Positions 9,824-19,094 of a stretch of 64,000 bases of DNA are shown piece by piece. Location: contig PASR01000011.1 in the NCBI GenBank assembly GCA_002713365.1, positions 229,856 to 293,855 of the forward strand. The letters run 5' to 3'. Below the pieces are notes generated by a model that was not told the origin of the DNA, ran no database searches, and saw only the letters and a program-made list of their open reading frames with translations. The position numbers were made by a program, and so were the translations under genes. Within the stretch, counting starts at the first letter, position 1. Every line of letters begins with the position of its first letter. This stretch comes from Rhodospirillaceae bacterium (GTDB lineage: Bacteria > Pseudomonadota > Alphaproteobacteria > UBA6615).

Positions 9824-10918
9824 ATGACGAAAATTAGTGGCAAAATTTTAACTCCTACAGGTTGGGTTTATGGCTGTATTGAATTCGATAATAAAATTTT
9901 TAAGGTTACCCCGGGAGAAGTGACTAAAGATGCATTAATTATTTTGCCAGGTTTTGTTGACTTACATGTACCAGGAGGTGGTGGAGGAGATGTTATGGAT
10001 GGCTATGATGCAATCAGGCGCTGCGCCACATTGCATGCCAAGCATGGCACAACTTCTTTTTTGGCAACAACGGTTACTGCACCTAATGAAAATATTATAA
10101 AGGCTGTTAAAGCCATACAGGAAGTATCAGTAGATAGGTATTTATCTGAGGCGAGAGTTCTAGGAGTGCATCTAGAGGGTCCTTATATTAACCCTAATAG
10201 GCTGGGAGCTCAGCCTCCATTTGCCCAGAAACCAGACATAGATTTTATTTCACGATTATGTAAATATGCACGTCTACGGCTTGTAACCTTGGCTCCCGAA
10301 TGTGATCCTCAAAACCTACTTTTAAAGTATTTAACTAAAAAAAACATTGTAGTACAGATTGGCCATAGCGCTGCTGATTATCAAGAAGTTATTCAAGCTT
10401 TGGATGATGGTGCCAGAGGTTTTACCCATCTTTATAATGCTATGTCTCCGCTGAATCACCGAAAGCCTGGAGTTGTAGGCGCAGCATTAGCGCATGGTGA
10501 TTATGCGGCTATTATTCCAGATCTAGTTCATGTAGCACCCGGAGCAATTTTAGCTGCATTTAGAGCTTTACCGCATTTATATTTTGTAACTGACGCCACC
10601 GCAGCTGCAGGTATGCCAGACGGTCAATATTCATTAGGTGGTCAAATTATAAATAAAAGTGGTGACAGTGTGTTCTTAGACGATCAAACACTTGCGGGGA
10701 GCGCTCTAACTATGGACCAGGCTTTACGTAATCTTGTGTCTATTGGAATGGATTTAGCTGATGCGGCATTACGTTTATCTACTATACCGGCTGATTTAAT
10801 AGGTGAATTCGAAAGAGGGCGCATAGAAGAAAATGCGTTTGCTGATTTTGTTGTATTGGAAAAGAATTTGGAAGTAGTTAAAGTTTTTGTAGAAGGAAAG
10901 TGTGTTTCTGAAAGCTAA
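9824..10918 (+). CDS. nagA: N-acetylglucosamine-6-phosphate deacetylase
   Basis: An amidohydrolase that converts GlcNAc-6-phosphate to GlcN-6-phosphate and acetate. Supporting motifs are PGFVDLHVPGGGG, HLEGPYINPNRLGAQ (metal Glu), QIGHSAADY and FTHLYNAMSPLNHRKPG with metal-binding His residues, and VTDATAAAGMPDG with the catalytic Asp. The length of 364 residues is typical. It receives product both from MurQ and from direct GlcNAc phosphorylation by the kinase immediately upstream (2-base gap). Its last 4 bases overlap the end of the convergent namZ-like gene. No nagB is seen in the window. Confidence 0.94.
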   Translation: MTKISGKILTPTGWVYGCIEFDNKIFKVTPGEVTKDALIILPGFVDLHVPGGGGGDVMDGYDAIRRCATLHAKHGTTSFLATTVTAPNENIIKAVKAIQEVSVDRYLSEARVLGVHLEGPYINPNRLGAQPPFAQKPDIDFISRLCKYARLRLVTLAPECDPQNLLLKYLTKKNIVVQIGHSAADYQEVIQALDDGARGFTHLYNAMSPLNHRKPGVVGAALAHGDYAAIIPDLVHVAPGAILAAFRALPHLYFVTDATAAAGMPDGQYSLGGQIINKSGDSVFLDDQTLAGSALTMDQALRNLVSIGMDLADAALRLSTIPADLIGEFERGRIEENAFADFVVLEKNLEVVKVFVEGKCVSES

Positions 10919-12054
10919 TTACGCCACATATCAATTATATTAATTGGGTTTTCTTTTCCAGAAATTGCTAAACGCAAACTATTATCTCCTAACAGGTTAT
11001 CAATTATAAAATTCTCCTCAGTAATAGATTCATCTATAAAACTTTTATTGTCCAGTGGAATAAACTTTGATTTAGTCCATATGAACTCTGGTTGATTATT
11101 AGCTATCCAAGATAATAGATGGATACCCAGACTAAATCCATCACACTTTAAGCAGTTTGGTTCGAATTTAACTGCTGGTAAAATTTTTCCTTTATATTGA
11201 CCTGTGGAATATTTTACCTTGCAGGCCTCCGCCTGAACTCCTGTTGGCCAATTGTTAGCTTCATCTGCTAGAGATTCTGATTTTAACCAAGGGGCGCTAA
11301 CGCATCTGAAGGATAAGGATGAACCACGTCCCTCACTCAAATTTGTTCCTTCTAACATAACTAAACCTGGATAAAGCTGAATAGATTCAGCATTTTGAAG
11401 TGATGGTGATGGTGGTAAAAATATTTTTTGGTCTTTATAGTTTATTATTTGATAAGGAATTATTGATAAATTTTCTATCATGGAGTGCTGCTTTAATAAA
11501 CCTTTTAAAAGTGAACCAATAGTTTGTCCGTGAATAAAAGGTGTATAAAAGTAAGCTAGAAAAGATCTATATTTGGGATTTAGAGTTGGACCATCTGTAT
11601 TATTACCTATCGGATTAATTCTATCACAAATAACTACTTTTAGTCCTTCGTTTAGAGCGGCTCTTGCTGCAAGAGCCGCTGTTGTTGCATAGGTAAAACA
11701 ACGTACTCCTACATCTCTAAGGTCTATAACTAGAGTATCTAGAGAATTTAATTGATCATTAGTTGGCCACTTTCTAGAACCATAAAGGCTATAAGTATTA
11801 ATATTTTTAAAATCATTAATTACGTCAGGAACTACATTGCCGGCACTAATATTAAGGTTATAACCGTGCTCAGGAACAAATAAAGTAGATATACCAGCTT
11901 TTGATGACGTTGAGAGAGCTTCATTTAAAGCCATGAAGCTCTCCTTACCTGTACTGGTATGACAGCTCGTATTTGTTAAAAAGGCCACACGTCGTCGTCT
12001 GAGTTTCTCAAGAACCTTCTCATTCGCTAATAGGTTATCTATTCCGGATAACAT
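10915..12054 (-). CDS. namZ: DUF1343 family protein, putative exo-beta-N-acetylmuramidase NamZ
   Basis: A 379-residue DUF1343 protein. Characterised NamZ enzymes remove MurNAc from the non-reducing end of peptidoglycan fragments. Family signatures seen are TLFVPEHG (the PEHG Glu is proposed as catalytic), YSLYG, LVIDLRDVGVRCFTY, CDRINPIG, FIHGQTIGSL, LPPSPSLQ and LEGTNLSEGRG. Unlike the secreted Bacillus and Bacteroides enzymes, this one begins MLSGIDNLLANEK with no signal peptide, so cytoplasmic action is inferred. It is one gene in a cluster with murQ, a sugar kinase and nagA, as expected for MurNAc salvage. The family call is firm; enzymatic activity is inferred. Confidence 0.85.
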   Translation of the reverse strand: MLSGIDNLLANEKVLEKLRRRRVAFLTNTSCHTSTGKESFMALNEALSTSSKAGISTLFVPEHGYNLNISAGNVVPDVINDFKNINTYSLYGSRKWPTNDQLNSLDTLVIDLRDVGVRCFTYATTAALAARAALNEGLKVVICDRINPIGNNTDGPTLNPKYRSFLAYFYTPFIHGQTIGSLLKGLLKQHSMIENLSIIPYQIINYKDQKIFLPPSPSLQNAESIQLYPGLVMLEGTNLSEGRGSSLSFRCVSAPWLKSESLADEANNWPTGVQAEACKVKYSTGQYKGKILPAVKFEPNCLKCDGFSLGIHLLSWIANNQPEFIWTKSKFIPLDNKSFIDESITEENFIIDNLLGDNSLRLAISGKENPINIIDMWRN

Positions 12055-12122
12055 TTATCTAGGTTTATGCTCATTAATTATTTTTAGTCATAGAATTTAG
12101 TGATCACTTAATTAATATTTAA

Positions 12123-12479
12123 TTAACCAATTGAAATTAAATTAGGACGTTTTTCAATAGTGCTGAGTAAATTTACTAGACTGGTATCCTGACTAAGTCT
12201 GATGGGGCCACGTAAAAGACCATATCGACGTGTTTTCCCAATATTTGTAGGTAATTTTTCTATTGAATATAATGGGTGTTCGGCCGTATGCCTAAAAACG
12301 GAGAATACGGCACGTTCACGGCCATGATCAATTGCATAATCACGCCACTCACCGGCTGCCACTCTACGGCTATACTCGTTTAGTAAAATACGTAGCTCAT
12401 TACGGTCAAAAGATACTCTTTTATCTTGTTTTTTATTAGACCGTTTATTGCGGGCTTTAAGTTTATATAGTGAACTCAT
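12123..12479 (-). CDS. DUF2794 domain-containing protein
   Basis: A small (118-residue) basic protein. VSFDRNELRILLNEYSRRV, AAGEWRDYAIDHGRERAVFS and PLYSIEKLP match the DUF2794 family, which is largely alphaproteobacterial and of unknown function. There is no signal peptide or membrane segment. The first 25 residues are Lys/Arg-rich and probably disordered. It ends 68 bases downstream of the namZ-like gene's start and its own start faces a long AT-rich intergenic region. It does not look functionally tied to the sugar genes. Confidence 0.75.
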   Translation of the reverse strand: MSSLYKLKARNKRSNKKQDKRVSFDRNELRILLNEYSRRVAAGEWRDYAIDHGRERAVFSVFRHTAEHPLYSIEKLPTNIGKTRRYGLLRGPIRLSQDTSLVNLLSTIEKRPNLISIG

Positions 12480-12856
12480 GAGTAGCGCACCTAGCCATAC
12501 AGTCTTAGTGATAAATATATTTTAAAAGTCTTCCTTATTTTCCCAGGTGTGTCTAGAGCAGAGGTAGTTAATTATGCTTTAAAATAAGTTTTTTTTAAAT
12601 ATATTGGAGGTTTGGTATAAACTCCTTATTTCTGAGCAGTAATCATTACAGTATTATTTTATATGTGATAAAATATAAATTTTAATAAAAAAATACTTTG
12701 ATTTGTAATAAGACAAATAATTATCTAAAGATATACCGTGTTTATATAAATATACGTGTCATAATAGTTAGTAATTTTTTCTTTGTAATATAGGTTGACT
12801 GATTTTGATATTTACTATGAGTGTAGCTCATTAAAACAATTAAAAGAGGATAAAAC
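12480..12856. other. AT-rich divergent intergenic region, no gene seen
   Basis: 377 bases between two divergent genes with no open frame worth calling. Two inverted repeats stand out. GGAG...TTT/AAA...CTCC at 12606-12625 has a one-base bulge. ATTTGT/ACAAAT at 12701-12718 has a 6-base spacer. A TTGACT at 12795-12800 resembles a -35 box, but no convincing -10 follows at 16-18 bases. The region presumably holds both promoters. Confidence 0.5.
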
Positions 12857-13498
12857 GTGTCGGATGATCTGTTCCGAGAAGTAGACGAGGAAGTTCGTCA
12901 GGATCGATATATAAAAATATGGAAACGTTATGGTATCTATGTTAGTGCCTTGGTTGTAACAATTATTTTAATAACAGTTGGAGTAGTTGTTTGGCGCGAT
13001 ATTGAGCGCAGTGCTCTAGAGTCTAGTAGTGAAGTATTAATTTCTGCAATTGAGTCTAGCAGTGATCGTCAAAATGAAGCACTAGAGCAATTTAAAATAA
13101 TAGGAGATGAAGGAAACGAAGGCTATCGCTTGCTTGCAAAGCTACGTGAAGGCGCAATTCTTTCTAAAATGGGAGATATATCTGGTGCTGTACTAGTCTA
13201 TGACAGTATTGCTTTGGATAATAGCCAGGATGTAATTTATCGTGACTTGGCGAGTGTACTAGCAGTAAGCCATGGTATGTCAATAATGAGCCTTGGTGAA
13301 GTTGAGGACCGTTTGGCTTCTATTATAGTTGAAATAAATCCTTGGCGCTATTCCGCCCGAGAATTATTGGCCACTGCAATTATGGTATCTGGTGATAAAA
13401 AGCGTGCTATAAAAGAATTCAAGCCACTTGTAGATGACACAAAAGCACCAGCAGGCGTTCGCGCTCGTGCTGCCGAAATGCTTGTTATATTAGAATAA
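12857..13498 (+). CDS. Membrane-anchored tetratricopeptide-like protein, YfgM-type
   Basis: A 213-residue single-pass protein: cytoplasmic N-terminus (DDLFREVDEEVRQDRYIKIW), one membrane helix at about residues 25-45, then a helical TPR-like domain outside. The layout matches the YfgM/TPR_21 family, which in E. coli works with the periplasmic chaperone network and the Sec translocon. The GTG start follows AGAGGA. It lies 6 bases before bamB and then der, an order seen in many proteobacteria, so a role in envelope protein biogenesis is likely. Confidence 0.8.
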   Translation: MSDDLFREVDEEVRQDRYIKIWKRYGIYVSALVVTIILITVGVVVWRDIERSALESSSEVLISAIESSSDRQNEALEQFKIIGDEGNEGYRLLAKLREGAILSKMGDISGAVLVYDSIALDNSQDVIYRDLASVLAVSHGMSIMSLGEVEDRLASIIVEINPWRYSARELLATAIMVSGDKKRAIKEFKPLVDDTKAPAGVRARAAEMLVILE

Positions 13499-13504
13499 GA
13501 TGAA

Positions 13505-14863
13505 ATGCAGAAAATTTATGTTAAGAATATGAGCTGGCTCGTTAAAAGAATATCAATTATAATTCTTTTTTCTTTAGTTCTGGGTGGCTGCGGTCAGGTT
13601 AACAGTTTATTTGATGGAAAGAAAGAATCTGGACTAAAGGGTTCTAGAATTCCAGTACTAATGAAGAATAAAACTCCTCGTATAGATAAAACTCTATCTA
13701 GTCTTGAGGTTAAAATCCCCGGTCCAATAACAAACCAATCCTGGTCTCAACAGGGTGGAAAACCTAATCATGTTTTGCATCATTTGGCTTTGGGTAGTGC
13801 ATCTAGTTTAGTTTGGTCTAAAAAAGTAGGCGCTAGGTCGACTAAAGATGCTCCTATACTTTCTGGGCCTGTTATCAGTAATGGGATTATTTATACGATG
13901 GACTCAGATGCTAATGTGTCAGCTCATAGTGCTAAAGATGGAGTGCTTTTATGGAGTAACGAAATTGCCCCGGAAAAAGAGACCAATGGTAGTTGGGGTG
14001 GGGGATTAGCTGTTAATGCTGACACTGTTTATGTTGCTACTGGTTTTGCTGAAGTTTTGGCACTTTCAACAGACACTGGCGAAGAGATATGGCGTACTAG
14101 AGTTTCTGGGCCAATGCGGGCAGCACCTACCGTTCTTAATGGTAGAGTATTTGTTATCACAAAAGATAACCGGTTGTTCGCCCTTGGTAGTAAAGAGGGT
14201 AATTCTTTATGGTCTCATACTGGGTTTGAGGAAATGGCGGGTTTGATAGGTTCGGCCAGCCCCGCAGTAGATGGGGATATTGTAATTGTACCATATTCTT
14301 CCGGTGAAATCTATGCATTGCGTGCCGAAAATGGACGTCAATTGTGGGATGAAAACCTTACCGCTATTCGCCGTGCTGATGCAGTATCTGCTCTTGCGGA
14401 CATTCGAGGAAGGCCTGTAATAAACAAGGGTAGGGTTTATGCAATTAGTCACTCTGGACGCATGGTTGCAATTGATTTAAAGACGGGACGACGCGTATGG
14501 GAAGTTCCACTAGGTGGAGTTAATCAACCGTGGATTAGCGGTAAATTTATTTTTGTGATAACTAGCGATGCTAAAGTTATTTGTTTAACAGCTGAAGATG
14601 GTCGTATTCGGTGGATAAAGCAAATAGGTCTTTTTAAGAATCCTAAAAAGAAGAAAGGTAGAATAAACTGGTCTGGCCCAATTCTAGCTGGAGATCGTCT
14701 GATACTCTCTGGCAGTCATGGTAGGGTTTTATATTTGTCGCCCTATACTGGAAAAACTATTTCTGAAAGTAAGCTGTCTGATGCAGTTTCACGTTCGCCA
14801 ATTGTAGTTAACAAAACATTATTCTTTTTTACAGATAAGGCTCGCTTGTTAGCTTTCCGCTAA
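13505..14863 (+). CDS. bamB: Outer membrane protein assembly factor BamB (lipoprotein)
   Basis: BamB is a lipoprotein subunit of the BAM complex that inserts beta-barrels in the outer membrane. The N-terminus shows a lipoprotein signal: basic KRISIIILFSLVLGGC, with Cys29 as the lipidated residue. The rest is a PQQ-like beta-propeller built from repeated blades (for example AHSAKDGVLLWS, ALSTDTGEEIWRT, ALGSKEGNSLWS, AIDLKTGRRVWEV). The length of 452 residues is somewhat above E. coli BamB because of a linker after the Cys and a KNPKKKKG insert near residue 380. It is followed by der after 18 bases, as in many proteobacteria. Confidence 0.92.
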   Translation: MQKIYVKNMSWLVKRISIIILFSLVLGGCGQVNSLFDGKKESGLKGSRIPVLMKNKTPRIDKTLSSLEVKIPGPITNQSWSQQGGKPNHVLHHLALGSASSLVWSKKVGARSTKDAPILSGPVISNGIIYTMDSDANVSAHSAKDGVLLWSNEIAPEKETNGSWGGGLAVNADTVYVATGFAEVLALSTDTGEEIWRTRVSGPMRAAPTVLNGRVFVITKDNRLFALGSKEGNSLWSHTGFEEMAGLIGSASPAVDGDIVIVPYSSGEIYALRAENGRQLWDENLTAIRRADAVSALADIRGRPVINKGRVYAISHSGRMVAIDLKTGRRVWEVPLGGVNQPWISGKFIFVITSDAKVICLTAEDGRIRWIKQIGLFKNPKKKKGRINWSGPILAGDRLILSGSHGRVLYLSPYTGKTISESKLSDAVSRSPIVVNKTLFFFTDKARLLAFR

Positions 14864-14881
14864 ATCGTTTTTGGTAAAACT

Positions 14882-16231
14882 ATGAAACCAAATATAGTCA
14901 TTGTAGGTAGGCCTAATGTGGGTAAATCGACCCTATTTAATCGTCTTGTAGGTAAGCGCGATGCTATAGTTGATGACCACCCCGGGGTCACTCGTGATCG
15001 TCGGGAGGGCAATGGAAAAATTGGTGATTTAAGTTTTATAGCTATTGATACTGCAGGGCTTGAGGATGCATTCGATGATAGTTTATCTGCCCGTATGCGT
15101 CGACAAACTGAAATAGCTATAGTTGATGCAGATGTAGTTATATTTGTTGTTGATGCTAGAGCTGGTGTAACACCGGTAGATAAATATTTTGCAAACTGGC
15201 TAAGAACCTTATCACTTCCAATTATTGTACTTGCCAATAAGTGTGAAGGCATTAGATTAACACCAGGTGTGTATGACTTTTATAGTCTGGGCCTTGGCGA
15301 TCCAATTCCGGTTTCTGCAGAACATGGAACTGGGATAAACCTTTTATACGAAGCTGTTGCAGAATTATTGCCTGATAGAGATCCAACTATTATAGAAGAT
15401 AATTACGTTGAACAAAAAAGAGGACCTTTGCGTCTGGCAATAGTTGGGCGGCCTAACGTAGGAAAATCAACTTTAGTTAATGCGTTAATAGGTCAAGAGC
15501 GTTTGCTTACTGGTCCTGAAGCAGGTGTGACCAGAGATTCTATAACTGTTGAGTGGAAATACAAAGATCATAAAATTGCTTTAGTAGATACTGCCGGACT
15601 TAGGCGTAAATCTCGAGTATTTAAAAAATTAGAGGAGTTATCCGTTGAAGATGCTCGTAGGGCAATTCAGTATGCTGAAGTAGTAGCTCTCATTCTTGAT
15701 GGAGAACATATACTTGAACGTCAAGACTTAACAATTGGTAGGCACGTGATTGAAGAAGGACGTTCTTTAGTTTTAGTAATAAATAAATGGGATATTATTT
15801 CTGATAAGGGCGCTGCTCTCAACTCTTTGCGCGATAGACTGGATAAATCATTTCCGCAAGCAGCGGGAATTACTACAGTTAAATTATCTGCTCTTACGGG
15901 AAAAAATATTGATAAACTAATGCCAGCGGTACTTAAAAGTTATGAAACTTGGAACCGTAGAGTATCTACAGCACAGTTAAATAACTGGTTAGCAGGAGTA
16001 TTAGAGCGTCATCCGCCCCCCCTTGCTGCAAACAAACGACGTATTCGTTTGCGCTACGCCACTCAACCCAAAGCTCGTCCACCAACATTTGCTATATTTG
16101 GCAATAGACCAGAGGATTTGCCGGATAGCTACATTCGATATTTGGAAAATTCACTTAGGGATGAGTTCAATCTGAATGGAACGCCTATCCGTATTAATAT
16201 GCGAAAAGGCAAGAATCCATATAGTAATTGA
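14882..16231 (+). CDS. der: Ribosome biogenesis GTPase Der (EngA)
   Basis: An essential GTPase with two tandem G domains acting in assembly of the large ribosomal subunit. G1 GRPNVGKST appears twice (near residues 8-16 and 184-192), DTAGL twice, NKCE and NKWD as the G4 motifs, and a C-terminal KH-like domain containing RIRLRYATQPKARPPTFAIF. At 449 residues it is the usual length. Its stop is 2 bases from the stop of the convergent SDR gene, leaving no room for a separate terminator. Confidence 0.96.
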   Translation: MKPNIVIVGRPNVGKSTLFNRLVGKRDAIVDDHPGVTRDRREGNGKIGDLSFIAIDTAGLEDAFDDSLSARMRRQTEIAIVDADVVIFVVDARAGVTPVDKYFANWLRTLSLPIIVLANKCEGIRLTPGVYDFYSLGLGDPIPVSAEHGTGINLLYEAVAELLPDRDPTIIEDNYVEQKRGPLRLAIVGRPNVGKSTLVNALIGQERLLTGPEAGVTRDSITVEWKYKDHKIALVDTAGLRRKSRVFKKLEELSVEDARRAIQYAEVVALILDGEHILERQDLTIGRHVIEEGRSLVLVINKWDIISDKGAALNSLRDRLDKSFPQAAGITTVKLSALTGKNIDKLMPAVLKSYETWNRRVSTAQLNNWLAGVLERHPPPLAANKRRIRLRYATQPKARPPTFAIFGNRPEDLPDSYIRYLENSLRDEFNLNGTPIRINMRKGKNPYSN

Positions 16232-16233
16232 AT

Positions 16234-16944
16234 TTATATTAAATCAATTATTTCTCCGTTACTTTTACAATTAGGTGATGCTAATTCTATAAATGCTCCT
16301 GCCACTTCATCTGCTGATTTCAATGTGTTAGGGTTTTCACCAGGAAAAGCAGTGCCACGCATTGCTGTTCTTGTTGGACCTGGGTTTAATACGTTAACCC
16401 GCACGCTAGTATTTTCTAGCTCTGATGCCCAAACCTTAGCCATTGTCTCTAATGCTGATTTTGTTATTGCATATGCTCCCCAGTACGCCTTTGGTTTTTT
16501 TGCTGCGGCACTAGAAACAAATATTGCTCTACCTGAGTCAGAAAGCTTCAATAGTGGCTCTACCACACGCATTAAATGCCAGTTGGCATGTATATTAGTA
16601 TTAAAAACATTATGCCAAGTTTTCGAATCATATTGAACTAAAGGTGTCATACTGCCGAGTATCGCTGCATTGCCTACAAATATATCTAGTTGCCCAAAAC
16701 GTTCGTATAATGATGGTCCCATATTATCAACACGGTCAAATTCATTTAAATCACACGGAATTAGCGTTGCCGATCCTCCATGTTTTTTTATTTCATCATC
16801 TACTTCTTCAAGACCACCTACCGTCCTCGCAACAAGTATGACGTGAGCTCCTTCTTTAGCAAAATGTTTCGCAATTGCTGCACCAATCCCTCGCGATGCG
16901 CCAGTTATTAATGCCACCCTATTCTGTAATGCTCCGTTAACCAT
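16234..16944 (-). CDS. SDR family NAD(P)-dependent oxidoreductase
   Basis: A classical short-chain dehydrogenase/reductase of 236 residues. The cofactor motif TGASRGIG is at residues 14-21, NAAIL is the NAG-equivalent, the catalytic Ser is in FVSSAAAKK, and YAITK holds the catalytic Tyr/Lys. NPGPTRTAM follows the active site. The substrate is unknown. It sits 15 bases after purF on the same strand and probably ends the cvpA-purF transcript; this purF-SDR pairing is common in alphaproteobacteria. Confidence 0.85.
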   Translation of the reverse strand: MVNGALQNRVALITGASRGIGAAIAKHFAKEGAHVILVARTVGGLEEVDDEIKKHGGSATLIPCDLNEFDRVDNMGPSLYERFGQLDIFVGNAAILGSMTPLVQYDSKTWHNVFNTNIHANWHLMRVVEPLLKLSDSGRAIFVSSAAAKKPKAYWGAYAITKSALETMAKVWASELENTSVRVNVLNPGPTRTAMRGTAFPGENPNTLKSADEVAGAFIELASPNCKSNGEIIDLI

Positions 16945-16958
16945 TATTGAAAACCATT

Positions 16959-18431
16959 TTAAGCTAATTCAGCTAGTAAAGACATTTGAGACATTGCGCT
17001 ACCATCGTCTAAGTCTGTTAGTGGGATCGGATACTCGCCCGTAAAACAGGCATCACAAAATTGTGGAGTTTCACTACAACGATTAGTTTCTCCCATTGCC
17101 CTATACAAGCCATCAATTGTTACGAAAGCCAGGGAATCAGCATCAATTTGTTGTTTAATACCTTCAACGTCAAAATTAGCCGCTAATAGTTGGCTTTCCT
17201 CTGGAGTATCAATTCCATAAAAACAGGAATGCATAGTTGGTGGACTAGAAATTCTCATATGAACTTCTTTAGCGCCAGCCTGTCTTACCATTTCAACTAT
17301 TTTTCGTGAGGTAGTACCACGAACTATACTATCGTCCACAAGTATAACTCTTTTGCCTTTGAGTTGTTGACGGTTTGCACTGTGTTTAAGTTTTACGCCA
17401 AGGTTACGTATTTCATCTGTGGGTTCAATAAATGTTCTGCCGACATAATGGTTTCTAATTAATCCCAACTCAAATGGTAACATTGATTCTTGAGCAAAGC
17501 CAATGGCCGCGGGTACACCGCTATCAGGTACTGGTATGACTATGTCAGCACTTACGAAACTTTCTCTCGCTAATTCTACTCCAATGGCTTTGCGTGCTTC
17601 GTATACATTATGCCCGTCAATATTGGAATCAGGTCTAGCAAAGTAGATATACTCAAAGATACAAGGCCTTTTAGAAGTTTGAGAAAATGGCTTGTGGGAA
17701 TGTAATCCGTTCTCATCAATTATAATAATTTCTCCGGGCTCTACATCACGAATAAATTCAGCTCCAATAATGTCTAAAGCACAAGTTTCAGAGCAGATAA
17801 TCCAAGAATCACCTAGCTTTCCTAATGTTAGGGGTCTTACTCCTACGGGATCCCTGGCTCCTATTAGTTTACGACGTGATAAAGCTACCAATGAATAGGC
17901 TCCCTGAACCTCGCGTAGTGTTTCGACCACTCGGTCAAGAAGGTGTTCGCCAGAACTTGTTGCAATTAGGTGCTGAAATACTTCTGTATCTGATGTTGAT
18001 TGAAATAAAGAGCCTTGGTTAACCAAATCTTTATGTAATAGGCGTGCATTAGTTAGATTTCCATTATGTGCTAGTGCGAGACCACCAAAGCTATAATCCG
18101 CATATAAAGGTTGTACATTACGTAGAACTGTTTCACCAGTTGTCGAATAACGCACATGGCCAATTGCGAAGTTGCCGGGTAGAGTGTCAATTACTTCCTT
18201 TTGACTAAATATTTCTCCTACCAGGCCTAGTGCCCTATGAGGATAAAAATGAGTGCCGTCAAAAGATACAATTCCTGCTGCTTCTTGTCCTCGATGTTGT
18301 AATGCGTGGAGGCCTAGTGCAGTTAATGCTGCTGCGTCGTCTGAACCATAAACACCAAAAACTCCGCATTCATCATGGAATTTATCGTCACCAATAGATG
18401 AGAATGGATGCGTAATTGATTTCTCGTTCAT
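16959..18431 (-). CDS. purF: Amidophosphoribosyltransferase
   Basis: PurF makes phosphoribosylamine from PRPP and glutamine, opening de novo purine synthesis. The N-terminal Ntn-glutaminase domain starts at Cys22 (ECGVFGVYG) after a 21-residue propeptide that must be removed. HALQHRGQEAAG and ALAHNGNLTN follow. The PRPP-binding motif VILVDDSIVRGTT is in the C-terminal half. Cys residues late in the protein (CSETPQFCDAC) are compatible with the Fe-S containing B. subtilis-type enzyme. The start ATG overlaps the cvpA stop as ATGA. Confidence 0.96.
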   Translation of the reverse strand: MNEKSITHPFSSIGDDKFHDECGVFGVYGSDDAAALTALGLHALQHRGQEAAGIVSFDGTHFYPHRALGLVGEIFSQKEVIDTLPGNFAIGHVRYSTTGETVLRNVQPLYADYSFGGLALAHNGNLTNARLLHKDLVNQGSLFQSTSDTEVFQHLIATSSGEHLLDRVVETLREVQGAYSLVALSRRKLIGARDPVGVRPLTLGKLGDSWIICSETCALDIIGAEFIRDVEPGEIIIIDENGLHSHKPFSQTSKRPCIFEYIYFARPDSNIDGHNVYEARKAIGVELARESFVSADIVIPVPDSGVPAAIGFAQESMLPFELGLIRNHYVGRTFIEPTDEIRNLGVKLKHSANRQQLKGKRVILVDDSIVRGTTSRKIVEMVRQAGAKEVHMRISSPPTMHSCFYGIDTPEESQLLAANFDVEGIKQQIDADSLAFVTIDGLYRAMGETNRCSETPQFCDACFTGEYPIPLTDLDDGSAMSQMSLLAELA

Positions 18432-19093
18432 TTATTTTTTTCGAACAATTTATCCGCCTCCCGACGTTGATGTTCATTATACCCTTCATTTGTCTTTGCT
18501 AAAGGTAATTTAGGTGGTTGAGAAAGAATCTCTTTAGCTTCTTTGACAGAATTAAACGTTTTTGCTTGATTACGGATTTTTTCTAAACGATCACTAGCTG
18601 AACCCACAATTTCTTTGGGTAATATTTCTGCTACCAATAATGCGGAGGATTGAACCAATGGTAGAGTACGCGATCCAACTAACCATTTAGGAGGCGGGTC
18701 TTGCCAAATATTATTTGTGAATAAGTAACTTATAGCTATTATTATAATAGCCATGCCAATGCCTGTTATTAATCCAAATGAACGATCTAAGGTGTTAAGT
18801 CTTCCTGATCTAACCCACTTACTCAACATTTGACTACTTAACATGAGAATAGTTAACGCAGTAATAAATAAAATTAGTCCGCCTACGAGATCTGCTAGCC
18901 AGATGGTATCTATATACTGACGTGAATAACCACTAACTATTTTATAACCGAATATAGTTACTGCAATTGCACCTGCCCATGATAGCACAAATAACCCAGC
19001 TCGAATAAAACCGAGTATTATACCTGTTAATGCCCCTAAGATTATTATAGCTACAATAGCTATATCGAAAGGAGATATGGTTAATATATTCAC
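18428..19093 (-). CDS. cvpA: CvpA family membrane protein
   Basis: A 221-residue inner-membrane protein with four hydrophobic segments in the first ~130 residues and a soluble, charged C-terminal tail. The order radA-cvpA-purF and the hydrophobic pattern identify the CvpA family, named for colicin V production in E. coli. Its molecular function is not established. It overlaps purF by 4 bases and ends one base from radA, so the genes are tightly co-transcribed. Confidence 0.85.
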   Translation of the reverse strand: MNILTISPFDIAIVAIIILGALTGIILGFIRAGLFVLSWAGAIAVTIFGYKIVSGYSRQYIDTIWLADLVGGLILFITALTILMLSSQMLSKWVRSGRLNTLDRSFGLITGIGMAIIIIAISYLFTNNIWQDPPPKWLVGSRTLPLVQSSALLVAEILPKEIVGSASDRLEKIRNQAKTFNSVKEAKEILSQPPKLPLAKTNEGYNEHQRREADKLFEKNK

Positions 19094-19094
19094 T

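Noticed and set aside
16232-16233. Terminator between convergent der and SDR genes
   Set aside because: Only two bases separate the stops and no hairpin with a T-run is seen around them.
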